From: CAVQND01 sp049518415
GTDB lineage: Bacteria; Verrucomicrobiota; Verrucomicrobiia; Limisphaerales; UBA8199
DNA length: 64,000 bases
Reading direction: 5' to 3'
NCBI GenBank assembly: GCA_049518415.1
Contig: JBEKRX010000028.1
Span: 6,292 to 70,291, forward strand
Both the position numbers and the translations under genes were made by a program. Under the pieces are notes generated by a model that was not told where the DNA came from, made no database searches, and worked only from the letters and a program-made list of their open reading frames with translations. Shown here piece by piece: positions 41,891 through 51,403 of the stretch. Each line of letters begins with the position of its first letter. The stretch's first letter is position 1.

Positions 41891-44800
41891 CTACTTTTGC
41901 GCGAAACGCGCCAGGACGGTCGCGGAGCCGAGGTTGCCGGGCAGTTGCACCCAGTCGCCTTTGAATTGGCGCCACGGTTTGCCGTTGAGCGTGACCGAGG
42001 CCAAGGGGCGCTGGTGGGGGTCGCGAAAGCGGAGGCGGAGTTCCTTGGGCGGATTGCGGCGGGGGCCATCGACTTGGGCGGTGATTTCACTCTCGCCAGC
42101 CGTGTAAAGCACGCCGGCCGGGCCGAACCAGGTGGCGGCGTGTTGGAGGCCGCACTGCCGGCCCGGCAGGAGCCAGTCGCGGGGCACGGCCTGGCCCAGC
42201 AGGAGGGCGTCGCCCTCCTCGCGCAGGAAGACCTGGCGCAGCCAGCCGCAGGCATTGGCCTCGTCGGAGCTTTTGTAATGGTCGCCGCGCCAGTCACCCA
42301 TGTTGGGCAGGGCGTGCTCGGTGTTCATGTGGACGTCCGGGAAGTGGCTTACGGCAATGGCGTTGAACATGGCGCGGAGGGCGTGCTTGACGTCGTCGCG
42401 GCGGAGATAAGGCTCCACGTCCAGGAGCAGGCAGGCCTGCATGGACATCCCGCCGCGCCCGAACCAGTCGCGGTCGAAATCGTCGAGCGTGTAGCCGTAC
42501 TGGTTGGAGAGATAGAGATTGTCTTCGTAATCCTTGAGAATCCACTGGGCTTCCGGGGCGCGCGGGTCCAGGGCGCCGGTGATGAGGAGGTGCAAGGCGC
42601 CTTCGAGGGTTTCGCAAATCCAGCCGAAGCTGCGGCCGCGGCGCTGGACGTAGGAAGGGAAATGCGGCACGGCGGTGCCGTCGCGCAGGCGCACCACGGG
42701 CGAGCGTTGGGCGGCCTGGCGAAAGTTGCCCAGGAGGCGGGCGTGAAAGGCGTCGGCCGCCTGGCGGATGCGTTTGGCTTCGGGATGCTGGAGCTGTTCC
42801 AAAGCCCAGGCCGCGGAGTCAAGTCCGCGCCAGGTGTAGCAGCTTGTCGAAAGCCAGGTCCACCAATCGCCGATGTCTTCGAGGCTGCCGGCGGGCAGGA
42901 GGCCGCGTTCGAGTTCCTGCCGGCCGGCGGTGCGCGCGCTCTCACGGATGATCCAATCGGCCCCGGCCAGCAGGCCCGGGGCGGCGTGGCGCAGCCAGGC
43001 CCGGTCGCGGGTAAAGCGGTAATGCTCGGCCAGGCACCAGAGAATCCAGCCGTGATGCTGGTTGTAGCCGCCGGCCTCGTAACCGCCGGCGCCGTAGAGG
43101 ACGCCTTGGCGGGAGGAGAAGTCGCCGGGCAAGCCAACAGTGCCTTGATAGTGGAGCCAGGCCTCCAGGCATTGGCCGGCCTCCTGGTGATAGCCGCGGC
43201 GGTCCAAGTCCACCACCATCATGCAGGACTCGTTCCCGTAGGCGCCGTAACTGAAGGAACCGACGCGCGCAAACCGGCGCTCGCTGTTCGGCTCACGCTC
43301 GCAGTTGATGAGCAAGTGCCCGGCGTGGGCGCGATAAAATTCGTCGAGCACCGGCTCCGGGGTGGTTAGCCGCGCGCTTTCATTGAGCCGCCGCCGCCAA
43401 TAGCCGGCCACGGCGGCCCGCTCGGTCTCGAAGTCCAGCCGCCCCAGGGCCGCCTGTTCGGATTTGTCCGCCAGCACCAGATAAGGGATTTTGACCACGA
43501 CCGTTTTGGACTCGCCCGGCGGCAGGGTCCAGGTCCAGTTCAGGGTTTGGCCGGCCAGGGCGGGCGGGCCATCGGCGAGGACTTGTGCGCGGAGGTTCTG
43601 AGCGAGCCAGAGCCGGCCCTGCTCGTCGGGGCGCAAGGCCTTTGGCGCCTCGGCGGCACCGTAGGTCAGAGGCAGGAGGGCGGTCCGGGGCGCCGCCGAG
43701 ATGTTGGTCATCACGAACCGGGCCAGGAACACGGTCAAGGCGTCGGCGGGCGGCGCCGGGGCGTCCGCACGGGCGCCATCCAGTTCGGTGACCAGGGCGG
43801 TTTGGGAGATTCTGAGTCCGTTGATTTCCCAGGTGGTATGGCAGATGGGGAGGCAGTCCTCCTGGAGGTGGCGTTCAACCGGTTGGGGCAGCGCGCCGAA
43901 ACCAACGCGCACCGGGTCCGGTTCCAGGCTCAGCCGGGGCGTGTCGTTGCCGGGGCGATGCAGGAGATAGTGGTCGTTGGAGCGAAAGAGCACCGCGCCG
44001 TTGGCCTCCAACTGGAAGCGCTGCCGTCCGCCATCCAGGCCGAGTGGGAAATAGATGTGAGATTTTTTTGGGGGCATGTTGTTCCAGGCGGCGCGCCAGG
44101 TCTGCTCCGGCAGTTGGGCGACGCGGTCATAGAGGGTGCTGGCGTGCCGGTCCCGTTGCGCGGCGGCCACGGCGGGGTAAGCGCGGGTGTCCGCGCCGGG
44201 CAAAACCGCCACGCCGAAACACGGCAGGAAGAGGGCTTCCTGGGCCACGTCCTCGGCGCGAAAGGTGAAGACCGCCGGGCCGTTCCTGACGGTGACCAGG
44301 GTGCGGTCGAGCGTGTTCGGGTCGGCATTGGCCGCGGCCTTGAGGGTGATGCGGTAATCGCGCGCGGAAAGCCGCTGGACGCTCTGGACCTCGCCATTGA
44401 AGGCGGTCACCTGCGGCCGGCGCGGAGATTTGGCCCACGCCAGCCGGACCATGCGCTGCTGGTAAACCGAATCGGTAAAGGCCTCCAGGCGGGCAATCCT
44501 GGGGAGGGCGCCGCCCGACTGCAGGCGGAGCTTGAGGGTGTAACGGAAGCGGGCCGCGTAGTCCTTGAGTTGGGGATACTCCTTCTCATTGACCGGGCGG
44601 AACGAAAAGGTGACCCGGGAGCCATCGGCCTTCGCCTCGGCGTCGGCCAGGCGCCAGCCGCCGTTGTACCAATTGCCCAGTTCCATCCAGCCGACGTCGC
44701 CGCCGCCCGGCTGGCGGTCTTTAGGCAGATGTTGTTGCGGCCAGCGGCTGCCCCAGTATTCCAGGCGGAGGCTGGCGGGCGGCGGGGCGGGGCCATCGAA

Positions 44801-44956
44801 CTGGACGGTGACCTGGTGAATCTCGCGCGGGTCTTCCCAGCAGAGGCCGTTGCCCTCGGGCAAGGGAAGGCCGAATGGGGCGGCATCAAACGAGGCCGCG
44901 GCGCAACTGCAGAGCGAGGCGAGGCAAAGGCAAGTGGAGCGCAAGGGCAGGTTCAT
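41891..44956 (-). CDS. Secreted six-hairpin glycosidase-like protein
   Basis: A 1021-residue exported protein. After the signal peptide (STCLCLASLCSCAAASFDAA) come beta-sandwich modules to about residue 500 and an (alpha/alpha)6 six-hairpin domain from about 550 to 900, seen in HAGHLLINCEREPNSERRF, RVGSFSYGAYGNESCMMVVD, GGYEAGGYNQHHGWILWCLA, DIGDWWTWLSTSCY, RRGRSFGWICETLEGALHLL and YDFD-type acidic residues in YTLDDFDRDWFGRGG. A short beta domain ends it. The fold fits glycoside hydrolases acting on plant or algal polysaccharides; the GH family and substrate cannot be assigned. No polysaccharide-utilisation partners are nearby. Confidence 0.75.
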   Translation of the reverse strand: MNLPLRSTCLCLASLCSCAAASFDAAPFGLPLPEGNGLCWEDPREIHQVTVQFDGPAPPPASLRLEYWGSRWPQQHLPKDRQPGGGDVGWMELGNWYNGGWRLADAEAKADGSRVTFSFRPVNEKEYPQLKDYAARFRYTLKLRLQSGGALPRIARLEAFTDSVYQQRMVRLAWAKSPRRPQVTAFNGEVQSVQRLSARDYRITLKAAANADPNTLDRTLVTVRNGPAVFTFRAEDVAQEALFLPCFGVAVLPGADTRAYPAVAAAQRDRHASTLYDRVAQLPEQTWRAAWNNMPPKKSHIYFPLGLDGGRQRFQLEANGAVLFRSNDHYLLHRPGNDTPRLSLEPDPVRVGFGALPQPVERHLQEDCLPICHTTWEINGLRISQTALVTELDGARADAPAPPADALTVFLARFVMTNISAAPRTALLPLTYGAAEAPKALRPDEQGRLWLAQNLRAQVLADGPPALAGQTLNWTWTLPPGESKTVVVKIPYLVLADKSEQAALGRLDFETERAAVAGYWRRRLNESARLTTPEPVLDEFYRAHAGHLLINCEREPNSERRFARVGSFSYGAYGNESCMMVVDLDRRGYHQEAGQCLEAWLHYQGTVGLPGDFSSRQGVLYGAGGYEAGGYNQHHGWILWCLAEHYRFTRDRAWLRHAAPGLLAGADWIIRESARTAGRQELERGLLPAGSLEDIGDWWTWLSTSCYTWRGLDSAAWALEQLQHPEAKRIRQAADAFHARLLGNFRQAAQRSPVVRLRDGTAVPHFPSYVQRRGRSFGWICETLEGALHLLITGALDPRAPEAQWILKDYEDNLYLSNQYGYTLDDFDRDWFGRGGMSMQACLLLDVEPYLRRDDVKHALRAMFNAIAVSHFPDVHMNTEHALPNMGDWRGDHYKSSDEANACGWLRQVFLREEGDALLLGQAVPRDWLLPGRQCGLQHAATWFGPAGVLYTAGESEITAQVDGPRRNPPKELRLRFRDPHQRPLASVTLNGKPWRQFKGDWVQLPGNLGSATVLARFAQK

Positions 44957-45205
44957 AGTTCGTAAGGAGGTTTGGTCAGCACAAAGTGCTTAGCGCAAAG
45001 CGACAAGGGCTGTAAAGCGCCAATTCCCAGGGAAGGTGATTTTATCGTTGAGGGGACCCGCCGCCAGATGATGAGAGAAATCTGAACGGCGCACAGAGAA
45101 AGCGGAATTCGTGCCGGTGAGCTCTGAACACCAGGGCTGGCCGTCGTCCCGCTGGGGTCGAAACGCTCCTGTTGTTCGAGGGCCTCGGCCTTCGGCCTTC
45201 GCGTT

Positions 45206-47689
45206 TTAGGGCGGGGTCGCCTGGCTGGCGGTAAACAATCCGGTCTTGGCTAGGATGGACAAGTAATCGACGAGGATATGCTCGGTCTCGGCCAGGGCGG
45301 CATCCGCAGCGGGGGGCTTGTTTTCCAGGAGGTCGTTGGCGAGGTCGTCCTGGGCGGCCGCCACGTCCGCTTTGGTGGCGAGGGCGGCATTGGTGCCGGC
45401 GATGGGGGCGCCCGGGTGCTTGAGGGGCGAGACCCCGGCCAGGGAGTTGGTTTTTTCAACCGGCGGCGGCAGGCCGGGTTGGTCGAGTTGCCGGAGAGTC
45501 AGTTCATGGACAATCACATCCTGGGGCGGCTTGCGGGCGAGGCGTTCTTGCTGGCGGGCCTGGTCGCGGGCGGCGTCTTCCTCGTTTTGCTTGAGGCGCT
45601 GCTTTTCATTGAGGGAGACGCTCTTGTCGGCCAGGAGTCTCTTGTAGAGTTCAATGTCCTGGCGGATGTAAGCGTATTCGGGGTCGGTGGCGAGGCGCTC
45701 GGCGGAACGTTTGCGCAATTCAGGCAGGTACGGGGCCACGAGGTTGGTAGGCTCATATTGGGCGCTGGGGATGGGACGGCCGGCCGGGAGCGGGTTATCG
45801 AGCGTGCTCTCGCCGATCTCCTTGGATTCGCCCAGGACCGAAGGGAGGATGAGGTCGGGGATGACCCCGGTTTTCTGCGAGGAGGCGCCGCTGGGGCGAT
45901 AGAATTTCTTGATGGTGATTTTCATGGCGCCGGGGTCGTTGGCCAGGGCCGGGCGATGGGTCAAGTTGGTGTAACAGGCATTGACCGGGACCAGGCTTTG
46001 GACGGTGCCTTTGCCGTGGGTGGAGGTATCACCGACGATTAAGGCGCGGCCATAGTCCTGCAAGGCGCCGGCGAGGATTTCGGAGGCGGAGGCGCTCAAG
46101 CGGCTGGTCAGCACAATCAGCGGCCCCCCGTAAACCAGGGCGTGGTCGGGGTCGGGGTCCTGCTCGATGACGCCGTTGTAGTTTTCCACCTGGACGACGG
46201 GGCCTTCCTTGATGAACAGGCCGGTGAGCTTGATGGCTTCATCGAGGGAGCCGCCGCCGTTGTGGCGCAGGTCCAGGATGAGGCCGCTGACGTTTTCCTT
46301 TTTGAGTTTGGCGAGCAGTCTGCGGACATCCGCCGAGGTGCTCTTGGAGGCGGACGGGCTGTGGGTAGTGGTGAGGTCCATGGTGGCATAGAAGGAGGGC
46401 AGGTCGATGACGCCCAGGCGGAGGTTGCCGTTGCGGGCGTCGGGCAGTTCGAGCACCTTGGCCTTGGCCTCCTGGTCTTCGAGTTTGATCTCTTCGCGGA
46501 CGAGGGTGACGCAGCGGCGGGCGGAGGCATCTGCGGCGGCGGGCAGAATCGTGAGGGTAACCTGGGTGCCCTTGGGCCCGCGAATAAGCTGCACCGCCTT
46601 TTGGAGCCGCATGTCGACCAGGTCCACCGGGGGCGAATTGCTCTGGGCGACGGCCACAATGCGGTCGCCCTCCTTGATCTGCTTGCTCTTGGAGGCCGGT
46701 CCGGGCAGGAGATGGTTAACGATGCAATAGCCGTCTTCGGGGCGCAGTTCGGCGCCAATACCTTCCAATCTCAGGTTCATGGCAATCTGAAAGTTCTCCA
46801 ACTCCGCATGGTTCATGTAATCGGAGTGGGGGTCATAGACGTGGGCCAGGGTGGTGAGGTAGATGCCGAGGACGTCATCGTCATTCAATTCCGCAAAGGT
46901 GCGCAGGGTGCGGTGATAGCGGCGGCGGAGGGTATCGAGGATCTCCTCGTGTTCCGTTTTGGGTTTGGCGGCCAATTGGTTGTGGGCCGGGCCGGGGTTG
47001 GCCGGTGGGGCGGGCTCGGTCATGGCTTCCTTGGGCGAATCCGACCTGGTGGAGGCGTGAGCGGCCTTCTTTTTGGCGCCGAGGTTAACGAGCTTCTCCT
47101 GCAGGTACTCGGCGCGGAGCCGGTCACGCCAAAGACACTTGGCCTCCTCGAGGTCCTTGGGGTAAGGGAGGTCTTTGCGGTTGATGACTACGCGCTCGTC
47201 GGTGTCGAAAGTGAACTCGGCGTGGTCGAGCAAGTCGTCGACGCAGGCCACGTGCTGTTCGAGCCGCTCCATAAAGCGGTTGAAGATGGCGCAGGCCGGG
47301 GTGGTATCCGCGGTAGCCGCGCCCCGGGTGAGGCGATGGAGGTTGGTGCGGTAGTGGTCGAACTGGGCGAGGTCGGACTGGAGAAAATGGAGGTGTTGGG
47401 AGTCATAGGTTTCCAGGTAGCGGCCGAAGAACCTGGTGGAAACGTCGGCGTTGAAGGCCTGGTGCAGGAATTGGGAATGCTCCAGCATCCAGGCCGTGGT
47501 GAAGGCGATCTTGCCGTCGTCGGGGCCCGGCTTGACGGGGTGAAAGGCGTTGGTCGAGGATTCGGAGATTTCCGCCCTGGCGGCCGCGGGTGGGCTGGCA
47601 GGGGCGCTGGACTCGGCAGAAAAGAGCGGCCAGGCCAGGTTGCCACTGGCCAGGAGCAGGAGGATTCGCAACAAAAAACGGTTCATCAT
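45206..47689 (-). CDS. Tail-specific (C-terminal processing) protease
   Basis: A periplasmic S41 serine protease of the Prc/Tsp type that recognises the C-termini of its substrates. The signal peptide is followed by an N-terminal helical domain with FHPVKPGPDDGKI, a PDZ domain (LEGIGAELRPEDGYCIVNHL, IKEGDRIVAV), and the S41 core with LDLRHNGGGSLDEAI, the nucleophile block RLSASASEILAGALQDYGRA and the general-base Lys in THGKGTVQ. A DUF3340-type C-terminal region ends it. Length about 827 is larger than E. coli Prc (about 680) owing to low-complexity linkers. ATG 47689 or 47686 is the start. Confidence 0.9.
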   Translation of the reverse strand: MMNRFLLRILLLLASGNLAWPLFSAESSAPASPPAAARAEISESSTNAFHPVKPGPDDGKIAFTTAWMLEHSQFLHQAFNADVSTRFFGRYLETYDSQHLHFLQSDLAQFDHYRTNLHRLTRGAATADTTPACAIFNRFMERLEQHVACVDDLLDHAEFTFDTDERVVINRKDLPYPKDLEEAKCLWRDRLRAEYLQEKLVNLGAKKKAAHASTRSDSPKEAMTEPAPPANPGPAHNQLAAKPKTEHEEILDTLRRRYHRTLRTFAELNDDDVLGIYLTTLAHVYDPHSDYMNHAELENFQIAMNLRLEGIGAELRPEDGYCIVNHLLPGPASKSKQIKEGDRIVAVAQSNSPPVDLVDMRLQKAVQLIRGPKGTQVTLTILPAAADASARRCVTLVREEIKLEDQEAKAKVLELPDARNGNLRLGVIDLPSFYATMDLTTTHSPSASKSTSADVRRLLAKLKKENVSGLILDLRHNGGGSLDEAIKLTGLFIKEGPVVQVENYNGVIEQDPDPDHALVYGGPLIVLTSRLSASASEILAGALQDYGRALIVGDTSTHGKGTVQSLVPVNACYTNLTHRPALANDPGAMKITIKKFYRPSGASSQKTGVIPDLILPSVLGESKEIGESTLDNPLPAGRPIPSAQYEPTNLVAPYLPELRKRSAERLATDPEYAYIRQDIELYKRLLADKSVSLNEKQRLKQNEEDAARDQARQQERLARKPPQDVIVHELTLRQLDQPGLPPPVEKTNSLAGVSPLKHPGAPIAGTNAALATKADVAAAQDDLANDLLENKPPAADAALAETEHILVDYLSILAKTGLFTASQATPP

Positions 47690-47699
47690 GGTTTTCAAT

Positions 47700-47716
47700 G
47701 TGCTAAATCTTAGCAC
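47700..47716. promoter_or_regulatory. Palindrome at protease gene start
   Basis: GTGCTAA, spacer ATC, TTAGCAC, ending 10 bases before the protease ATG. It may be an operator or an RNA hairpin that hides the translation start, since no ribosome site is visible otherwise. Confidence 0.4.
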
Positions 47717-48159
47717 AGGTTCGACGGTTCACACTACCGAATGTTCATTGGCGGCCGGAAATTTCAGCCGTGCGACCAGTCGGCAGCATGGCAGAGCCGG
47801 GGAGGTTGGGCAAGAGCCGGGTTGGGAGGGCGGGGGCGGCTGCTTACACGGATGCCGGAGCGGCCAGCGGGGCTGACGTCCCCCATCCGGCGAACGTCGA
47901 GGGGGTGCCCAAGCCGCATCGCGACGGCATGCCCGGTGTCAACCTCCATTGCTCAGCGCGGCGCAGCCGCAACCAAGGGGACAAGGGATTCGAGAATTGG
48001 GAATTGGAAATTTCAAACTGGAAATTTCAAAATGAGCTATCTCCTGTCTCCTGCCTAATGCCGGCGGCGTTTTAAGGCTTCAACGCTCCAAGGCTGGAAC
48101 ATCCACCTGACTGCTCCGCTTGGCTCGACAAGCGGGGCTGGGGCGTATATTTTGCGGGT

Positions 48160-48468
48160 ATGGCGGAGACAGTCGCGCCAGAATTGCTGCCCGGAACCAT
48201 CCCGGCGGCAGAAGAGAAGGCCCGGTCGAGCCTGGAGCCAGGGTACCTGGTTATTTGCTGGAACGACCCGGTCAATTACATGGATTACGTGACGCACGTG
48301 TTCCAGGCCGTTTTCGGCTGGGCGCGCCCAAAGGCAGAGTTCCACATGCGCCAGGTCCATGAGCAGGGCAAGAGCGTGCTGGCGCGCGAGAGCATGGAGA
48401 AGGCGGAGCATTATGTGCACCAACTCCAGAAGTACAGCCTGCACGCCACCATGGAGCGGGACGAGTGA
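48160..48468 (+). CDS. clpS: Clp protease adaptor ClpS
   Basis: ClpS delivers N-degron proteins to ClpAP. The 102-residue protein has the core WNDPVNYMDYVTHVFQAVFG (the N-degron pocket Asn-Asp with the Met of DYV), HMRQVHEQGKSVLARESME and a C-terminal YSLHATMERD strand. The first 25 residues form the usual flexible tail. The stop overlaps the next GTG (GTGA), and aat, which creates N-degrons, follows after that gene, so the cluster handles one pathway. Confidence 0.93.
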   Translation: MAETVAPELLPGTIPAAEEKARSSLEPGYLVICWNDPVNYMDYVTHVFQAVFGWARPKAEFHMRQVHEQGKSVLARESMEKAEHYVHQLQKYSLHATMERDE

Positions 48469-48923
48469 ACCTGATTCGGGCAACCAAAAAGCAGCTTGAA
48501 TTTCACCTGGCCAGGCGGGAGCAGCACCTGTTGCTGAGCCTGCTCAAGCTCTATCCCTGCCTGCCCTCGGCCCACCAACCGCTGAGCCAGGCGGGCGGGC
48601 TGCCCGACCAGGAGACCAGCCAGCGCCTGCTGGCGGAGGCGCTGGCGGAGCAACGGGAGGAGAACCGGGGGCAACTGCAGGCCCTGCTGGGCGACCCGGG
48701 GCGATTCCGGGAAGAGGAGACCGGCTGGCGGCTTTCGCTCTCGCGGGCCGACCTGGAGTGGCTGCTCCAGGTCCTGAATGACATTCGGGTCGGGAGCTGG
48801 GTCCTGCTCGGCTCGCCCGAGGAACCGCTCGCCGGGCTGGACGAGAAAACCGCTCCGCACTATTGGGCGATGGAAATGTCCGGTCAAATGCAGATGCAGT
48901 TTCTTGAGGCGTTGCAAGGTTGA
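48465..48923 (+). CDS. DUF2017-like protein
   Basis: This 152-residue all-helical protein has no export signal. Blocks are EFHLARREQHLLLSLLKLYP, WRLSLSRADLEWLLQVLND and RVGSWVLLG. Its position after clpS with a 4-base overlap and its helical pattern fit the DUF2017 family, which is usually linked to clpS in Actinobacteria. A role as partner or regulator of the N-degron system is inferred from neighbours only. Confidence 0.6.
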   Translation: MNLIRATKKQLEFHLARREQHLLLSLLKLYPCLPSAHQPLSQAGGLPDQETSQRLLAEALAEQREENRGQLQALLGDPGRFREEETGWRLSLSRADLEWLLQVLNDIRVGSWVLLGSPEEPLAGLDEKTAPHYWAMEMSGQMQMQFLEALQG

Positions 48924-48958
48924 AGGGTTGAAGCGTCGCGCTGGTTATCAGTCTAATC

Positions 48959-49639
48959 ATGGGCCTGACGATACTGGACAGAGGGCTGCGATTTCCTGAC
49001 CCGCGTCTGGCGGAGGCGGAGGGGTTGGTGGCGGTGGGGGGCGATCTGTCCGTGCCGCGCTTGCTGCTGGCGTATCGCTCGGGACTGTTTCCCTGGACGG
49101 TGGCGCCCATCACATGGTGGTCGCCGGACCCGCGCGCGATTTTCGAGTTGGACGGCTTCCGTGTTTCGCGCAGCCTGGGCAGGGTAATTCGGCGGGGGGT
49201 GTTTCAAATCACGCTGGACCGGGCCTTTGGCGAGGTGATGGCGGGCTGCGCGGCGCCCGCGCCGGGGCGGCGGGGCAGGTGGATTACGCGGGAGTTTGTG
49301 GAGGCCTACACGGAGCTGCACCGGCAAGGCCATGCCCACAGCTTGGAATGTTGGCAAGGAGCAGAATTGGCGGGCGGCATTTACGGGGTGGCCATCGGGG
49401 GGTTTTTCGCGGGCGAATCGATGTTCCACCGCGTCAGCAATGCGTCCAAGGTGGCCCTGTTCCACCTGGTGGAACAGTTGCGCCGGCGCGACTTTAGCTT
49501 ATTTGACATCCAGATGCTGACGCCGGTTACCGCGCAACTGGGCGCCGTCAACCTCCCGCGCGAGGAGTATCTGGAGCGGTTGCAACGAGCGGTGGCCAGG
49601 GAGCGGACATTTCGGGACGACTCGCGCACAAAGTTTTGA
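48959..49639 (+). CDS. aat: Leucyl/phenylalanyl-tRNA-protein transferase
   Basis: Aat adds Leu or Phe from aminoacyl-tRNA to N-terminal Arg/Lys of proteins, marking them for ClpS-ClpAP. The 226-residue sequence has FPDPRLAEAEGLVAVGGDLS, LLLAYRSGLFPWT, WWSPDPRAIFEL, RGRWITREFVEAYTELHRQG, HAHSLECWQG, GGIYGVAIGGFFAGESMFHR and FSLFDIQMLTPVTAQLGAVN, all core family motifs. It is 35 bases after the DUF2017-like gene. Confidence 0.96.
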   Translation: MGLTILDRGLRFPDPRLAEAEGLVAVGGDLSVPRLLLAYRSGLFPWTVAPITWWSPDPRAIFELDGFRVSRSLGRVIRRGVFQITLDRAFGEVMAGCAAPAPGRRGRWITREFVEAYTELHRQGHAHSLECWQGAELAGGIYGVAIGGFFAGESMFHRVSNASKVALFHLVEQLRRRDFSLFDIQMLTPVTAQLGAVNLPREEYLERLQRAVARERTFRDDSRTKF

Positions 49640-49711
49640 CAGGCCAATATTTTGGTCCAGATTGTGCCTGCGGGGCAAGTCGAACGGTGCAAGTCTGACG
49701 CCCTTGGCAAT

Positions 49712-50272
49712 ATGCCTGGAAACGAACAGTTTTTGAAGGGCCAGTTGCTGCTGGACAGCGGCCAATTGCGGGGCTCGTTTTTCCAACGGACCGTGGTGCT
49801 CATTTGCCAGCACGACGCCGAAGGGGCCTTCGGTCTGGTGCTCAATCGCGCCACGGGCAGCAAAGTCGGTGACATGATCGTGGCCGACTTGCCGGACAGG
49901 CTCAAGGCCTGTCCTCTCTACCTGGGGGGACCGGTCCAGCCGTCGGCGTTGAGTTATTTGCATAGCGACGCCTTTATCCCGGGGGCCAACGTGATGCCCA
50001 ACTTGAGCCTGGGCCATTCGCTGGACACGCTGCTGGAGCTGGGCGAATCGTATTCGCCGACCCAAAAGCTCAAGCTTTTCGCGGGCTACGCCGGCTGGAA
50101 CCCGGGTCAACTGGAGGACGAGATGAAGCGCAAGGCCTGGCTGACCCATCCGGCGTCGCTCGAGTTGGTTTTTGACGCCCAGCCCGAGCGGCTCTGGCAA
50201 CGAATCCTGCGCCAGAAAGGCTGGCAATACAAATTGCTGGCCCAGATGCCAGAGGATCTTTCGCTGAATTAG
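49712..50272 (+). CDS. YqgE/AlgH family protein
   Basis: The UPF0301 family has no settled function. The 186-residue protein starts FLKGQLLLDSGQLRGSFFQR TVVLICQHDAEGAFGLVLNR in two adjoining blocks, followed by LYLGGPVQP, LFAGYAGWNPGQLEDEMKR and SWL-like KAWLTHPASLELVF, the family pattern in full. ATG at 49712 is chosen because conservation begins there. It ends the plus-strand block that begins with clpS. Confidence 0.93.
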   Translation: MPGNEQFLKGQLLLDSGQLRGSFFQRTVVLICQHDAEGAFGLVLNRATGSKVGDMIVADLPDRLKACPLYLGGPVQPSALSYLHSDAFIPGANVMPNLSLGHSLDTLLELGESYSPTQKLKLFAGYAGWNPGQLEDEMKRKAWLTHPASLELVFDAQPERLWQRILRQKGWQYKLLAQMPEDLSLN

Positions 50273-50496
50273 GGGCTCGCGCAACCACTCGCGATGGACC
50301 GGCGGAGCGTGAGTGGGGTGGGTGGGTGAGTGAGCGAGCGGGGGCCAAAGCGGCGTCTGGCGACGCGTCGGGATTGCCGCCGCCGCAAATCGGTCTTGGG
50401 GCTTTTAAGCGCCGCCGCGGCTTGCCGGCTGGGAAGGCTGCCCGGCGGGTCCGGACGTCCCCTGGAGGAAAAGCAAGATGGTCGAGATCGTCACGG

Positions 50497-51108
50497 CTAA
50501 GCGGGCTTGGGGGCAAACACGCGGGCGGGATTGCCGACCGCGACGTGATGCGGCGGCACGTCATGCGTGACGACGGCGCCGGCGCCGATGACGGCGCGGT
50601 CGCCGATGGTGACGCCTTTGAGGATCAGGGCCCGGGCGCCCACGAACACGCCCCGGCCGATCTTGACCGGCCGGGCATTGGCCTGGCATTCGTCGGCCCA
50701 ACCCCACTCGCCCGCGGGCCGATGAAAGTCGTGATCGATCACCATCGCCCCCGCGCCCATGATGGTGCCCTGGCCGACTTGGATGGAGACGCCGGCGCAG
50801 AGCGCCGTGGCGCTGATGCCCACCTTGGGCCCCAGGATTAACTGCGCCCCCGGGCCCATGGCCCTGAGGGCGGAGGGTTGAAAGCACGCCAGCGGATTGG
50901 CCCGCACGGAACTGCCGACGCGAACCCCATCCCCCAGCACGATGCGCGCCCCCTTGACCACGCTGATCAACGGCCGGCCCAGGAACAGGCACCGGCCCTG
51001 GAATTCCACGCCTTTTAACTGCGCCTCCCAGCGCCACAGCCGGGAGGGCCACAGGCGCACTCGCCCAAGGATCGCGCCGAGGAAAATTGCCAGAGTATGA
51101 TTGCTCAT
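50497..51108 (-). CDS. Hexapeptide-repeat acyltransferase
   Basis: A left-handed beta-helix acyltransferase (WbbJ/LpxA-like) of about 203 residues. Hexapeptide repeats are clear in ARIVLGDGVRVGSSV, GISATALCAGVSIQVGQGTI, and VKIGRGVFVGARALILKG. VTIGDRAVIGAGAVVTHDVP and VAVGNPARVF make the closing part, and the catalytic His is likely in VIDHDFH. It should acetylate a sugar in the surface polysaccharide. ATG at 51108 (MSNHTLA) is preferred. A fragment of a second copy is at 60953. Confidence 0.85.
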   Translation of the reverse strand: MSNHTLAIFLGAILGRVRLWPSRLWRWEAQLKGVEFQGRCLFLGRPLISVVKGARIVLGDGVRVGSSVRANPLACFQPSALRAMGPGAQLILGPKVGISATALCAGVSIQVGQGTIMGAGAMVIDHDFHRPAGEWGWADECQANARPVKIGRGVFVGARALILKGVTIGDRAVIGAGAVVTHDVPPHHVAVGNPARVFAPKPA

Positions 51109-51403
51109 GCGAGCACTCAGCATACAGCCTGCTCCCGCCTCAGACAGTCAAAAAAAGGCGGCTTTTCGCGTTGGGCTTGCCCGCGCGCTTCAGGAGCGCC
51201 TCCGGATGGAAAGCGGCCTCCCAGTCCGGAAGCCCGATTGTGCCAGGCCTCGGTTGTCGCCCGGGCCTGAGGCGGAGGCCCGTCAGGAGGAAGCCCACCG
51301 CGGAGCGGGTGGTCCCCACGTAGAACGAAACGTCCGGGAGGAACTCCTCGCAAACCCCCGAGCAGGATGCGCAGGCCTGGTTGAAGACAAGCGAACTTGC
51401 GAA

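Noticed and set aside
43547..44965. 472-codon plus-strand frame, and a similar one at 41762-43369
   Set aside because: Both are antisense to the glycosidase-like gene and contain no recognisable domain.
46142..47713. 523-codon plus-strand frame
   Set aside because: Antisense to the tail-specific protease, whose PDZ and S41 motifs are intact. Composition is Gly/Val/Glu-rich shadow.
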